Assembly: GCA_013177795.1 (NCBI GenBank)
Contig: JABLXY010000003.1
Coordinates: 351,244 to 415,243, forward strand
Source of the DNA: Syntrophaceae bacterium
GTDB taxonomy: Bacteria > Desulfobacterota > Syntrophia > Syntrophales > UBA2192
Length of the DNA stretch: 64,000 bases
Direction of reading: 5' to 3'
Positions 26,047 to 37,489 of the stretch are shown here, piece after piece (the first letter of the stretch is position 1; each line of letters starts with the position of its first letter). A program made the position numbers and the translations under genes. The notes below the pieces were generated by a model. That model had not been told where the DNA came from and did not search any database. It saw only the letters and a list, made by a program, of their open reading frames with translations.

Positions 26047-26478
26047 CTACTGGGGCAGGCAGGCGCCGAAGATGACATACGCCACCTGCTCGCCCGCCGC
26101 CGTCCAGGTGAATTTCCCCGTTTCCCCGGAAATCGTTGCCGACCATCCCGTGCCGTCCCTCTTGTCCGCGATGCCCGCATCGGCTCCCTGCAGGATCAGC
26201 ATCCCGTCGAGGCGGTCCACCCGCTTGATCTCGCTGACGCGCTTGCCTTCCTTGTCCATGGCCGGCCAGACCTTCTTCTTGGCGACGTCCACCTTGAGAA
26301 ACAGCGGCATGCCGATGCTTTCCGGATTGACCACGAGATTCATGGTCGGCGAGCTTTCGACGACGGTCATGACGGAGCAGAGGAGCGGCTTGGAACCGTC
26401 AAAGTCCCCTGCCGCTGCGGCCGGCGCCATGCCGGCCGACAGGATCAATGCGACGCACAGAATCGTTAGATTTCTCAT
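26047..26478 (-). CDS. Secreted hypothetical protein, 143 residues
   Basis: ATG at 26478 follows GTGGAGG. Residues 1-22 are a signal peptide ending APAAAAG. The mature protein is small and beta-rich with one internal disulfide candidate (Cys near 33 in PLLCSVM and Cys near 139 in FGACLP). The closing stretch GKFTWTAAGEQVAYVIFGACLPQ resembles periplasmic proteins of unknown function found in deltaproteobacteria. It stands in a run of envelope genes, between the glycine-zipper and vWA-OmpA proteins, all on the minus strand. Confidence 0.6.
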   Translation of the reverse strand: MRNLTILCVALILSAGMAPAAAAGDFDGSKPLLCSVMTVVESSPTMNLVVNPESIGMPLFLKVDVAKKKVWPAMDKEGKRVSEIKRVDRLDGMLILQGADAGIADKRDGTGWSATISGETGKFTWTAAGEQVAYVIFGACLPQ

Positions 26479-26583
26479 AAAGGCCTCCACTGGTCTTCTG
26501 CAATTCCTGCTTGCCCTGCCGGACGGCAGGCCCGGTCAACGATGATGCTCAAGAACCTGCCGCCGGTAACCCCGGCGGACAAC

Positions 26584-27090
26584 CTAGTGCACCGTATAGC
26601 CCCTGCCGGTCATACACGCGGTGAAGGCCCGGTCGAACGCGTTGCGCTGCTGCATGTGCTGCGAGGCCTGCTGGTTGGCCCACTGCTGCTGTGCCCGCTG
26701 GGCGTCCTGCTGCCGCGAATGGGAGCTCAACCCGCCGAACACGCCGCCCGCGATGGCCCCCGTGGCCGCCCCACGGCCCGCATCGCCGGAGAGTGACCCG
26801 ATCGCCAGGCCGGTGGCCGCACCGACGGCACCGCCTCTGACGGCGCCGCCGACGGCGCTTCCCTGGGCACCAGGCGGTGGCGGCGCCGTGGCCGTAGGCA
26901 TCGCGAGGGGATCGAAACCGGTCTGTTGCGTGGCCCAGGTCTGGCATTCAATCCTGTCCTGCTGCAACTGCTGTTGGCTCTGTCCCCTGGCGGGGTAGAT
27001 GATAAAGTTTAGATGCTGCGCCGCGGCATGCTGCGCTGCCATGACGACGAGAACCAACGCCGTCAGGAAAATCAACTTCTTCTTTTGCAT
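26584..27090 (-). CDS. Glycine-zipper (YMGG-like) envelope protein
   Basis: ATG at 27090 follows AAAGGAGGG and gives 168 residues. A signal peptide (1-25) is followed by a Gln-rich segment containing ECQTWATQQTGFDP, a pattern shared by many short periplasmic glycine-zipper proteins. Residues of about 78-122 form a long glycine zipper (GAVRGGAVGAATGLAIG and GRGAATGAIAGGVFGG). The C-terminus is Gln-rich and ends FDRAFTACMTGRGYTVH. Glycine zippers insert in or associate with membranes. Exact role unknown. Confidence 0.75.
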   Translation of the reverse strand: MQKKKLIFLTALVLVVMAAQHAAAQHLNFIIYPARGQSQQQLQQDRIECQTWATQQTGFDPLAMPTATAPPPPGAQGSAVGGAVRGGAVGAATGLAIGSLSGDAGRGAATGAIAGGVFGGLSSHSRQQDAQRAQQQWANQQASQHMQQRNAFDRAFTACMTGRGYTVH

Positions 27091-27605
27091 GGTCGCCCTC
27101 CTTTTGGGATCTCGTGCTGCCCAATCTTCCATATCCGTCATTTATCCACGCCTGGCGATCTGCCGCTGAAGCCACCCTGTTGCTTCACCGGGTTGCAGGG
27201 GCCGGGAATAACGTCACGAATAGATGTTTCATTATACAGAAAGCCGGGAATTTTACATTACCTATTTCTTGCCTGTCCCCACTGACATTCGTCCCCCGGT
27301 CGGATGCAGCAAGTAAACAATTTTCTCCCCCGGATATTTTCTCATGACCAACGTCTCCACGCAGTCGCAGGGGGCATGCCGGACCCAGTGAACTGAGCGA
27401 GGAACGGTGGGATCAGCTCGAAGCATTGTTGGCAAACGTGCATTATGCCGCGGGAGAGCCTCGACATGCCTGCAAGACCATGTACTGATGGAGAGATTGG
27501 GGGCTTCCCTGACAGTTGCGGATTCGCCTTACTCTGTTCTGCAGGGATTGAGGGCCGGGCCGGCAGGTCGAGGGCCGCAGAAGACCATCGGGCCACAAAT
27601 GCGAA
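27091..27605. other. 515-bp region without a supported gene
   Basis: The part next to 27090 contains a minus-strand TATAAT (27237-27232) that could serve the glycine-zipper gene. The rest is noticeably richer in A/T than its surroundings. Short frames around 27350-27600 show faint transposase-like similarity (LSEERWDQLEALL near 27385) but break within about 30 codons. I see no intact gene. Confidence 0.4.
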
Positions 27606-27639
27606 AAGGGATTATTCAGGTTCGGATAATCCCTTGATG
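27606..27639 (-). terminator. Intrinsic terminator after the MntA/HepT locus
   Basis: A perfect 10-bp stem (27606-27615 with 27626-27635) is followed on the minus strand by TTCGC after the CCCTT arm, 37 bp past the last hepT codon. Confidence 0.55.
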
Positions 27640-27675
27640 TGGCTCACTTGTCCTCCAAGATTCGGTCCAGGGATC

Positions 27676-28026
27676 TTAAGCGGGCTTGTTTTCTTTCTTG
27701 AGCAGATTTTCAAGCGAAAAGATAAGCGGTGGTAGGTCGCTCGTGATCGTGTCCCAAACACGATCGAGGTCGACGTCATAGTAAGCATGGATGAGCCGAT
27801 TCCGCATGGCAACGATGACTGCCCAGGGGATTTCGGGAGATCGTTCTCTTGATTCTTTGGATACTCACGATGCTGCTTCCCCGATGATTTCTATAGACTT
27901 GACCAGGGACAGAACGAGCATCCTGTCGGTGTCCAAATCGTGGCGGGTTTTGCTCGCGGAAAAAGCAATTGCATCTCTTGCGGCATCCAGCATGTGGCGT
28001 ACGCGAACAAGATCAGCCTTCAGCAT
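27676..28026 (-). pseudogene. hepT: HepT-family (DUF86) toxin gene with a nonsense mutation
   Basis: From ATG 28026 the frame encodes a HepT HEPN toxin start (LVRVRHMLDAARDAIAF and SLVKSIEIIGEAAS). A TGA at 27867-27865 then interrupts it. The frame continues in register to TAA 27678-27676 with a well conserved C-terminal half, including the catalytic RNRLIHAYY (RX4HXY) of HEPN RNases. Homologues usually have Arg at the interrupted position, so a single CGA-to-TGA change explains the stop. The ATG overlaps the end of mntA by 14 bp, as is normal for this pair. The start to the TGA would give only a 53-residue fragment without the active site. Confidence 0.8.
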
Positions 28027-28321
28027 ATGCGACCTTTGCACTATCAAGAACGTCCTGTCGGAAATATCGGCTTAACTCCATCGGCGTCCGCAGATCCACC
28101 TTGCGCCCCAGGATGCTGGATAGTTCCATTTCCATTTCAGCAAGACGGAAGAAACCTACGGTCTGCCCCGGCTCGAATTCCACCAGCACGTCGACGTCGC
28201 TCGTAGGCTTGAAATCATCCCTGAGAACGGAGCCGAAGAAGGAAAGTTTGCGAATGTGATTTCTCTTGCAGAATGAGTTGATCTCGTCTGCCGGGATGGA
28301 TATGCGAATCTTTGTTTGCAT
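28013..28321 (-). CDS. mntA: MntA-family minimal nucleotidyltransferase antitoxin
   Basis: The 102-residue protein has the minimal nucleotidyltransferase motif FFGSVLRDDFKPTSDVDVLVEF (GSxxRxD...SDxD) with both catalytic aspartates. In characterised MntA/HepT pairs this enzyme adds AMP to the tyrosine of the HepT active site and silences it. The gene is intact while its toxin partner carries a stop codon, so the module is probably a fixed antitoxin left after toxin loss. Confidence 0.88.
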   Translation of the reverse strand: MQTKIRISIPADEINSFCKRNHIRKLSFFGSVLRDDFKPTSDVDVLVEFEPGQTVGFFRLAEMEMELSSILGRKVDLRTPMELSRYFRQDVLDSAKVAYAEG

Positions 28322-28417
28322 TTACTTTCTTATTGTATAAGTGTTTATATCTGAAGGAAAAATACATAAAAAAAGGGGCTGCGGGCAATGAAAATCTCGC
28401 AACCCCTTCTCGTTTTC

Positions 28418-28494
28418 TGGCGCGCCCTCTAGGGCTCGAACCTAGGACCTTTGGATTCGTAGTCCAACGCTCTATCCAACTGAGCTAAGGGCGC
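28418..28494 (-). tRNA. tRNA-Arg (anticodon ACG)
   Basis: A 77-nt cloverleaf has acceptor GCGCCCT/AGGGCGC, D arm GCTC...GAGC, anticodon loop CTACGAA and T arm with GGTTCGAGC. The 3' CCA is encoded at 28420-28418. It is the last of three tRNA genes downstream of serS. Confidence 0.95.
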
Positions 28495-28514
28495 GCTTGG
28501 TTCGGTTGTAAAAA

Positions 28515-28609
<95 letters not shown>

Positions 28610-28628
28610 GCGCGTCGATCGGCCTCTA

Positions 28629-28735
28629 TTTTCACCCTCACCCGGCCTCTCCCGTCAAGGAGAGGTGTTTGGGAGGTGCCCTCCCGTCGAGGGAGAGGAG
28701 TCTCGGCGGTGGCCTCTTCTCTGGAAGGGAGGCGC
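28629..28735. repeat. GC-rich palindromic intergenic repeat (copy B)
   Basis: It contains CACCCTCACCC, CCTCTCCCGTCAAGGAGAGG and CCCTCCCGTCGAGGGAG, two hairpins of the same type as copy A. It sits between the two tRNA-Ser genes. Confidence 0.55.
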
Positions 28736-28766
28736 CAGCCCAAACAGATGGGTGTATGTTCTATTC

Positions 28767-28852
28767 TGGCGGAGGGAGCAGGATTCGAACCCGCGAACCT
28801 TTCGGTTAACGGTTTTCAAGACCGCCGCCTTAGACCACTCGGCCATCCCTCC
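28767..28852 (-). tRNA. tRNA-Ser (anticodon UGA)
   Basis: An 86-nt class II tRNA with acceptor GGAGGGA/TCCCTCC, anticodon loop CTTGAAA, a long variable arm and encoded CCA at 28769-28767. It lies 67 bp downstream of the serS stop codon. Confidence 0.95.
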
Positions 28853-28919
28853 GGCTTTGCCCGTTCCATGCAACCGGCCGGGTCTGGCCGGCAGGATACC
28901 CGTTTTGGAAAACGGCATA

Positions 28920-32042
<3,123 letters not shown>

Positions 32043-32189
32043 TCGGGGGAGAGGGGGACGATCAGGCAGAGCATCCCCGTCAGGAAAGCAGGCTGCAAGG
32101 CGGAAAAGACGCTTCAGAAGTCAATTTCCCTTATCACTTCGCCACGTTAAGGTCAAACATTTTATCCCGGAATGCAGGCGGCGCAGGGG

Positions 32190-33797
32190 CTAGCGGCGGC
32201 CGAGCCTGCGGCGGACCATGCCGGCGAGCGTCGTCATCTCCGGGCAGCGAAGGGCGACGGCGCAGGCTGAAAAAACGGCGATCCCGATGGCGATCCCCGC
32301 CGCGAGAACCGTGAGGCGCTGCCGGAAGGGCGCCGTCACGTCCCAGCCCAGGGCGTGCGTGGTCAGGGCCACGGCGACCCACATGACGGCGGCCGCGGCA
32401 GCGACGCGGGCTACGGAACCCCAGAACGCGGCGTCGAGAAACGCCCCGATCCGCTTCTTCAGCAGCCAGCCCAGCGTGAGGACGTTGACGGCCGAGGCGA
32501 TGGAGGTGGCGAAGGCAAGGCCGTTGTGCTGCATGGGGAACATGAGGGCCACGCTGCACACGGTGTTGACGACGAGGGCCACGACGGCGATCTGGACGGG
32601 GGTCTTCGTGTCCTGCAGGGCATAGAAGGCGGCCACGACGACGCGGATGGTGGAGAAGGCCCAGAGGCCCACCGTGTACCAGAAGAGGGCCTGCGCCGTG
32701 AGCACCGCCGAGCGCGGGTCGAACTCGCCGCGCTGGAACAGCACCGAGATGATGGGCTCCTGCAGGGCGATGATCCCGACCATGGCGGGGACGGTGATGA
32801 AGAGCATGAGGCGCAGTGAGAAGGAGATCGTCCGCTTCATCTCGCCGTACTGCCCGCGGGCCACCTGGTCGGAGAAGCTCGGCAGGGCCGCCGTGCCGAT
32901 TGCGATGCCGAAGATCCCCAGGGGCAGCTCCACGATGCGGTCGGCGTAGTAGAGAAAGGAGACGCTGCCCTCGGGCAGGAACGAGGCCAGCAGCGTGCTG
33001 ATGAAGATGTTGATCTGGTAAACGGCGGCGCCGAAGGCCGCGGGCAGCATGAGCACCCCGATGCGGCGCACGCCCTCGTGCCCGAACCGGAAATCGGGCC
33101 TGAGAGTAACCCCCAGCCGGAAGAGCACGGGCAGCTGCACGGCGAGCTGCAAAAACCCACCGATCATGACCCCGACGGCCAGCGCCACGATGGGCTCGGC
33201 GAAAAAATCCCGCAGGGTGAGTGCCGCCGCGATCATGCAGAGGTTCAGGATGACGGGCGACAGGGCGGGCGTGGCGAAGTGCCGCAGTGAGTTGAGGATC
33301 CCCATGCACAGGGCCACCAGGGCGATGAAGAAGATGTAGGGGAACATGATGCGCGTCAGGAGCACCGTGAGGGCGTACTTGTCCGGTGCGGCCCGGAAGC
33401 CCGGGGCCATCAGGGTGACGATGGCGGGCGAGAGCAGCACGCCCGCGACCGAGACGACGACCAAGATGGCCGACAGGAGCGTGAAGGCCACCTGGGCCAG
33501 CTCGTAGGCCTCCTCGCGGGATTTCGTCTTGAGGTACTCGGTGAAGACCGGCACGAAGGCGATGGTGAGCGAGCCCTCGGCGAAGAGGCGCCGCAGCAGG
33601 TTCGGGATGCGGAAGGCGACGAAGAAGGCGTCGGTGGCAAGCCCCGCGCCGAAGTAGCGGGCAACGACGACGTCGCGGATGAACCCGAACACGCGGGAGA
33701 GCATCGTGGCCGATCCCACCACGCCCGCGGCTTTCGCAACGCGGCGGTTCTCGGTTTCATGGGTGGGCTGGATGGGTTCCATGGTGTCGCGGCCCAT
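32190..33797 (-). CDS. murJ: Lipid II flippase MurJ
   Basis: ATG at 33797 gives 535 residues with about 14 membrane segments. MurJ/MviN motifs are clear: SRVFGFIRDVVVARYFGAG at the start, DAFFVAFRIPNLLRRLFAEG, AFVPVFTEY and the charged residues lining the central cavity (Arg in FRIPNLLRR, and GEFD later). MurJ carries undecaprenyl-linked peptidoglycan precursor across the inner membrane. An alternative ATG lies at 33782 with no better ribosome site. The next gene upstream on this strand is yggU. Confidence 0.95.
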   Translation of the reverse strand: MGRDTMEPIQPTHETENRRVAKAAGVVGSATMLSRVFGFIRDVVVARYFGAGLATDAFFVAFRIPNLLRRLFAEGSLTIAFVPVFTEYLKTKSREEAYELAQVAFTLLSAILVVVSVAGVLLSPAIVTLMAPGFRAAPDKYALTVLLTRIMFPYIFFIALVALCMGILNSLRHFATPALSPVILNLCMIAAALTLRDFFAEPIVALAVGVMIGGFLQLAVQLPVLFRLGVTLRPDFRFGHEGVRRIGVLMLPAAFGAAVYQINIFISTLLASFLPEGSVSFLYYADRIVELPLGIFGIAIGTAALPSFSDQVARGQYGEMKRTISFSLRLMLFITVPAMVGIIALQEPIISVLFQRGEFDPRSAVLTAQALFWYTVGLWAFSTIRVVVAAFYALQDTKTPVQIAVVALVVNTVCSVALMFPMQHNGLAFATSIASAVNVLTLGWLLKKRIGAFLDAAFWGSVARVAAAAAVMWVAVALTTHALGWDVTAPFRQRLTVLAAGIAIGIAVFSACAVALRCPEMTTLAGMVRRRLGRR

Positions 33798-33863
33798 TAT
33801 AGAAGGACCCTCACCCGCGTCAAGCACAGATGAGGGCCCGGTGCAACTTCTTCGATTCGCGGA

Positions 33864-34163
33864 TCAGCCCCCCAGGAGGTCCTCCAGGCGTGCCTCCAGC
33901 TCCCGGCGGGAGATCCCCTCGACGGCGACGGTCTTCTTGCGGGACTTCTCGCCCGAGGCGATGGCGAGGGACGAGCGGCGCACGCCGAGCAGGCCGGCCA
34001 GGAAATCGATACAGGCCCGGTTGGCCTTCCCCTCGACGGCGGGGGCCGCGAGGCGTACCTTCAGGGCATCGTCCTGCACGCCCGCCACCTCGTTCCTCGA
34101 GGCCCCGGGGACCACGCGGACGGCAAACTGCACGCCGGCGGCTGTTTCCTTGATCGCGATCAT
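33864..34163 (-). CDS. yggU: DUF167/YggU family protein
   Basis: The 99-residue protein shows the whole DUF167 pattern: FAVRVVPGASRNEVAG, LKVRLAAPAVEGKANRACIDFLA and SGEKSRKKTVAVEG. Its biochemical role is not established. It commonly accompanies yggT and divIVA-type genes, as it does here (divIVA-like gene 158 bp upstream, same strand). Confidence 0.9.
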   Translation of the reverse strand: MIAIKETAAGVQFAVRVVPGASRNEVAGVQDDALKVRLAAPAVEGKANRACIDFLAGLLGVRRSSLAIASGEKSRKKTVAVEGISRRELEARLEDLLGG

Positions 34164-34321
34164 AAGCTTCGGTCTGTGTCGGAGGGATATCCTGCGGGCT
34201 GGTCAAAAATACCCGGTTGCAAGGCGTCCGAAAGTCCGAGGAGCGAGTGTGCGTTGTCGTTACATGAACGACGAGGAGCGAGGACAACGCCGCAGATGGG
34301 TGGTTTTCACCAGCCCTATGT

Positions 34322-36934
34322 TTACTGCATGCCGTCCCAGTCGGCGCTCCCCTTCTTCATCGCCTCGAGCAGTTTTTGGTTGAAGTCCATGAAGGACTCG
34401 AAGTACTTCTCGAGCTGGTTCTTGATGTTGGAGAGCTTCTTGATCTCGCCGCGGAGGTTGTCCGCCTCGGAGCGGCCCGTGTTGACGGGGATGGGGATGT
34501 CGAGGCCCTTCTTCCAGGTCTCGAGCAGTTCGAGGTTGAAGGTGAGGAACGAGAAGAAGTCCTTCTCGTGCCAGGCCTTGAGGTTCTTGAGCTTCTCGAT
34601 CTCCTCGGTGAGGATCTCGACCTCGTTGCGGAGGGCCTGGAGGTTCTGCCCCGCCGCCTGACCCTCGGCGGCCTTCTTCGCCTTGTCCTGGTCGGTCTCG
34701 GCCTGTGCCTTTTTCAGGTACTCGTCGGCCTGGGCCTTCGCCTCGGCGATGATCCGCTCCTGCTCCTTCCTGCCCTCCTCGGCGAGCCTGGCCTTCAGCG
34801 CCGCCGCCTGGCTCTCGGCCTCCTTGAGAATCTTTTCGGCCCTGGCCTTCGCGTCTGCGAGCAGCGCCTCGAGGGCCTTCCTGTTTTCCTCCTCGAGCTT
34901 TCCCTTCTGGGCCGTCGCCTGTGCGGCGGCCTCGTTGAGGATCTTCTCGGCCTGGGCCTGCGCCTGGGCGATGAGATCGCGGCCCTTCTTCTCGGCGTCC
35001 TTCAGGGCCTCTTCCTTCCACTTGCGGCTTTGGTTCTCCGCCTCGGCCCTTGCTGCAGCGAGGAGCTGCTCGGTCTGGGCCTGCGCCTGGGCGATGAGAT
35101 CCCGGCCCTTCTTCTCGGCGTCCTTCAGGGCCTCTTCCTTCCACTTGCGGCTCTGGTTCTCCGCCTCGGCCCTTGCTGCGGCAAGGAGCTGCTCGGTCTG
35201 CGCCTGCGCCTGGGCAAGCATGTCCTTCGTTTTCCTCTCCGCTTCCTTCGCCAGGTCCTCCTGCAGCTTCGCCCGGTGGGCCTCCGCCTCGATCATGGCG
35301 CGGTTGATGATGTCGTCGGCCTTTTTCTTCGCCTCCTCGAGAAGCTCGGCCGCTTTCTTTTCCGCTTCCTTGGCCTTGCCCTGCGCCGCCAGGAGCCCAC
35401 CGGCGTCCTTCAGGAGCGCATCGGCGTCGGCCCCGGCCTTTTCCAGGATGGCCTTGTACTCCTTGTGCGCGGCGTCGACGGCCTCCGCCTTCATCCTCGC
35501 CCGGATCGCCTCGGCCTCCTTGCGGGCCTCGACGACGGCTCTCTCGGCGTCGGCCTTGGCCTGGTCGAAGAGCTCCTTGCGCTTCTCCTCGAAGGTCTTC
35601 TCGACGATCTCCTGCTGCCGGGCCATGAGCTCGGCCGCCTGGGCCTCGGCGTCCTTGACGATCTTCTCGGCCCGCTTCTGGGCGTCGGCGATGAGCTCCT
35701 TGGCCAGCGGGTCGTCCTCCCGCGGCTGCTCCTTCTGCCGGCTTTTCAGATTTTCGGCCTCCTCCCGGGCCTTCTTGAGGATCGACTCCGCCTCGGCCTG
35801 GGCCTGGCTGACCATCTCCTGGCGTTTCGCCTTGAGTTCCTTGACCAGGACCTCTTCCTGCCGTCTCTTGAGTTCCGAGGCCGCCGTTTCGGCGTCCTTG
35901 AGGATCTTTTCGGCCTGGGCCCGGGCGCCGGAGAGAAGCTCCGCAGCCTTCGGTTCGATGTCCTTCGCCTTCGACTCGGCGTCCTTGACGATCTTCTCGG
36001 CCTGGGCCTGCGCCTCGGCGAGCAGGGCTCTTGCCTTCTGCTCGATCTCCCCGGCCAGCTCCGCCCTCTGCGTCTCCTTGAGGACGGCGGCCTCTTCGCG
36101 GGCCTTCTTGAGGATCTGCTCGGCGTCGGCCTTTGCCCGATCGATCTCCTTCCGGGCGGTCTCCATCTGCCGGGCGGCAAGGGCCTCCGCCTCCCGGCCC
36201 GCCGCGCCGACGATCTCCTTCGCCCGGGCCCTGGCCTCGTCGATGATCTCGCTTGCCTGCTGCTGGGCCCCTTCCAGGCTCATCGCCGACCCGAGCGCGG
36301 CAGCCTCGCTGCGGGCCTCCTCCAGCATTTTCGCCGCCCGGGCCCTCGCCTCGGCCATGAGCCTCTCCGCCTCGGCGCGGTACTCCTCGCGGATCCGGGC
36401 CGCGAGCTCGTCGCGTCTCGCCGTGGCTTCCCTGACGAGTTCCTCGGCCTTCGCCTTTGCCTGGGCGACGGTGTTGTTGTAGTTTTCCTCGGCCTGGAGC
36501 TGCAGCAGCTGGGTCTTGAGCTGGTGGGCGCGGGCCTCCTCGAGCATCTGCCCGTACTGCTTCTCGAACTCCCTGGCGGTATCCTCCTTGATCTTGGCCC
36601 GTAGCGCGTCGGACTCGGCCTTCGCCGCGTTGACCATCTCCTCGGCCTTGGCCTTCGCGTCGGCGAGGATCTGCTCGACGTCTTTCTTGACCTCGGGCGG
36701 GAGGTCCTCGCCCTTTTCCTTGCCGCCGAAGATCTTCTTGACCTTCAGGACGGTGAGCTTCTTCTCCAGGTCGGCGATGAGCTCCGTGAGGCGCGCGTTC
36801 TGCTCGATCTGCCGCTCCAGCTCGGCGGCGATGGCCTTCATGTAGGAGCCGACCTCCTCGGGGTCGTATCCCGTGAAGCCCTTCTTGAACTGCCGCTGCC
36901 GGATGTCTTTCGGGGAAATCTTCACAAACGCCAT
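34322..36934 (-). CDS. Giant DivIVA-domain coiled-coil protein, 870 residues
   Basis: Residues 1-60 carry the DivIVA N-terminal domain (PKDIRQRQFKKGFTGYDPEEVGSY), which binds curved membranes. Almost everything after it is a charged, Ala/Glu/Lys-rich coiled coil of about 700 residues, followed by a helical tail (about 780-870) with FFSFLTFNLELLETWK and KYFESFMDFNQKLLEAMK. Ordinary DivIVA proteins have 150-350 residues. The coil includes two almost identical 41-residue units plus many degenerate copies. Position between yggU and yggT supports a role in cell division or pole organisation. No signal peptide or membrane helix is visible. Confidence 0.85.
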   Translation of the reverse strand: MAFVKISPKDIRQRQFKKGFTGYDPEEVGSYMKAIAAELERQIEQNARLTELIADLEKKLTVLKVKKIFGGKEKGEDLPPEVKKDVEQILADAKAKAEEMVNAAKAESDALRAKIKEDTAREFEKQYGQMLEEARAHQLKTQLLQLQAEENYNNTVAQAKAKAEELVREATARRDELAARIREEYRAEAERLMAEARARAAKMLEEARSEAAALGSAMSLEGAQQQASEIIDEARARAKEIVGAAGREAEALAARQMETARKEIDRAKADAEQILKKAREEAAVLKETQRAELAGEIEQKARALLAEAQAQAEKIVKDAESKAKDIEPKAAELLSGARAQAEKILKDAETAASELKRRQEEVLVKELKAKRQEMVSQAQAEAESILKKAREEAENLKSRQKEQPREDDPLAKELIADAQKRAEKIVKDAEAQAAELMARQQEIVEKTFEEKRKELFDQAKADAERAVVEARKEAEAIRARMKAEAVDAAHKEYKAILEKAGADADALLKDAGGLLAAQGKAKEAEKKAAELLEEAKKKADDIINRAMIEAEAHRAKLQEDLAKEAERKTKDMLAQAQAQTEQLLAAARAEAENQSRKWKEEALKDAEKKGRDLIAQAQAQTEQLLAAARAEAENQSRKWKEEALKDAEKKGRDLIAQAQAQAEKILNEAAAQATAQKGKLEEENRKALEALLADAKARAEKILKEAESQAAALKARLAEEGRKEQERIIAEAKAQADEYLKKAQAETDQDKAKKAAEGQAAGQNLQALRNEVEILTEEIEKLKNLKAWHEKDFFSFLTFNLELLETWKKGLDIPIPVNTGRSEADNLRGEIKKLSNIKNQLEKYFESFMDFNQKLLEAMKKGSADWDGMQ
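34960..35216 (-). repeat. Two 123-bp tandem repeats inside the DivIVA-like gene
   Basis: The segments starting at 34971 and 35094 are nearly identical over 123 bp (41 codons), differing at only a few third positions. Each encodes a unit with LLAAARAEAENQSRKWKEEA. Such young duplications show that the coiled coil grows and shrinks by unequal recombination. Confidence 0.85.
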
Positions 36935-36937
36935 CCA

Positions 36938-37240
36938 TCAGGACCGGAGCTTGAACGCCATCTGGATCAGGCTCGGGACCAGGAAATACTGCAGAAACAT
37001 GATCGCCGCGATGACGATGACGGGCGACAGGTCGATACCGATGTTTCCGAAGGGCAGCCACCGCCTCACCGGCCGCAGGACCGGCTCCGTTGCCCGGTAG
37101 AGGAACTGGACAATGGGGTTGTAGGGGTCGGGGTTCACCCAGGACAGAAGGGCCCGGATGATGATCACCCAGGTATAGAGGCTCAGCGCCACGTCAAGGA
37201 TCCTGGCAAAGGCCTCTATAAAATTGGCCACAAGGAACAT
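36938..37240 (-). CDS. yggT: YggT family integral membrane protein
   Basis: The 100-residue protein has two hydrophobic regions (about 5-30 and 68-95) flanking the conserved RALLSWVNPDPYNPIVQFLYRATEPVLRPVRR loop. It stops 3 bp before the DivIVA-like ATG, so the two are translationally linked. YggT homologues are thought to act in envelope integrity or FtsZ-ring organisation. The locus diverges from proC, which in many bacteria lies on the same strand. Confidence 0.9.
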   Translation of the reverse strand: MFLVANFIEAFARILDVALSLYTWVIIIRALLSWVNPDPYNPIVQFLYRATEPVLRPVRRWLPFGNIGIDLSPVIVIAAIMFLQYFLVPSLIQMAFKLRS

Positions 37241-37489
37241 CGCCTACCCTTCGAAAGAAACAGAAGGCCGAAAATAAAAGTTGAGTTCGCAAATGTCAAG
37301 GCTTATATTCTGGCGGAAACCCGCACCCGGTGCGGGATTTCCCGGAGGCGGCCTCCGCGGGGCCATCCCGGTTTCCCGCCTGCACCCGGGCGGGCAGTCC
37401 GGTGCCATGAGGAGGTAGTAACAAGATTCATGCCAGACGGGGGGACATCGGCCCGGCTGGGCGGATAAAAATAGGAGGGAGCTAAGATC

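Noticed and set aside
27350-27600. Possible transposase remnant (LSEERWDQLEALL)
   Set aside because: The similarity covers only about 15 residues, the frame stops soon afterwards and no inverted repeat or further transposase motif was found.
27865-27867. UGA in hepT as another selenocysteine codon
   Set aside because: Homologues have Arg there, not Cys, and no bulged-U hairpin follows. A nonsense mutation is simpler.
34376-36604. Plus-strand ORF of 742 codons opposite the DivIVA-like gene
   Set aside because: It is Leu/Gly/Arg-rich, an artefact of the repetitive coiled-coil codons on the other strand.
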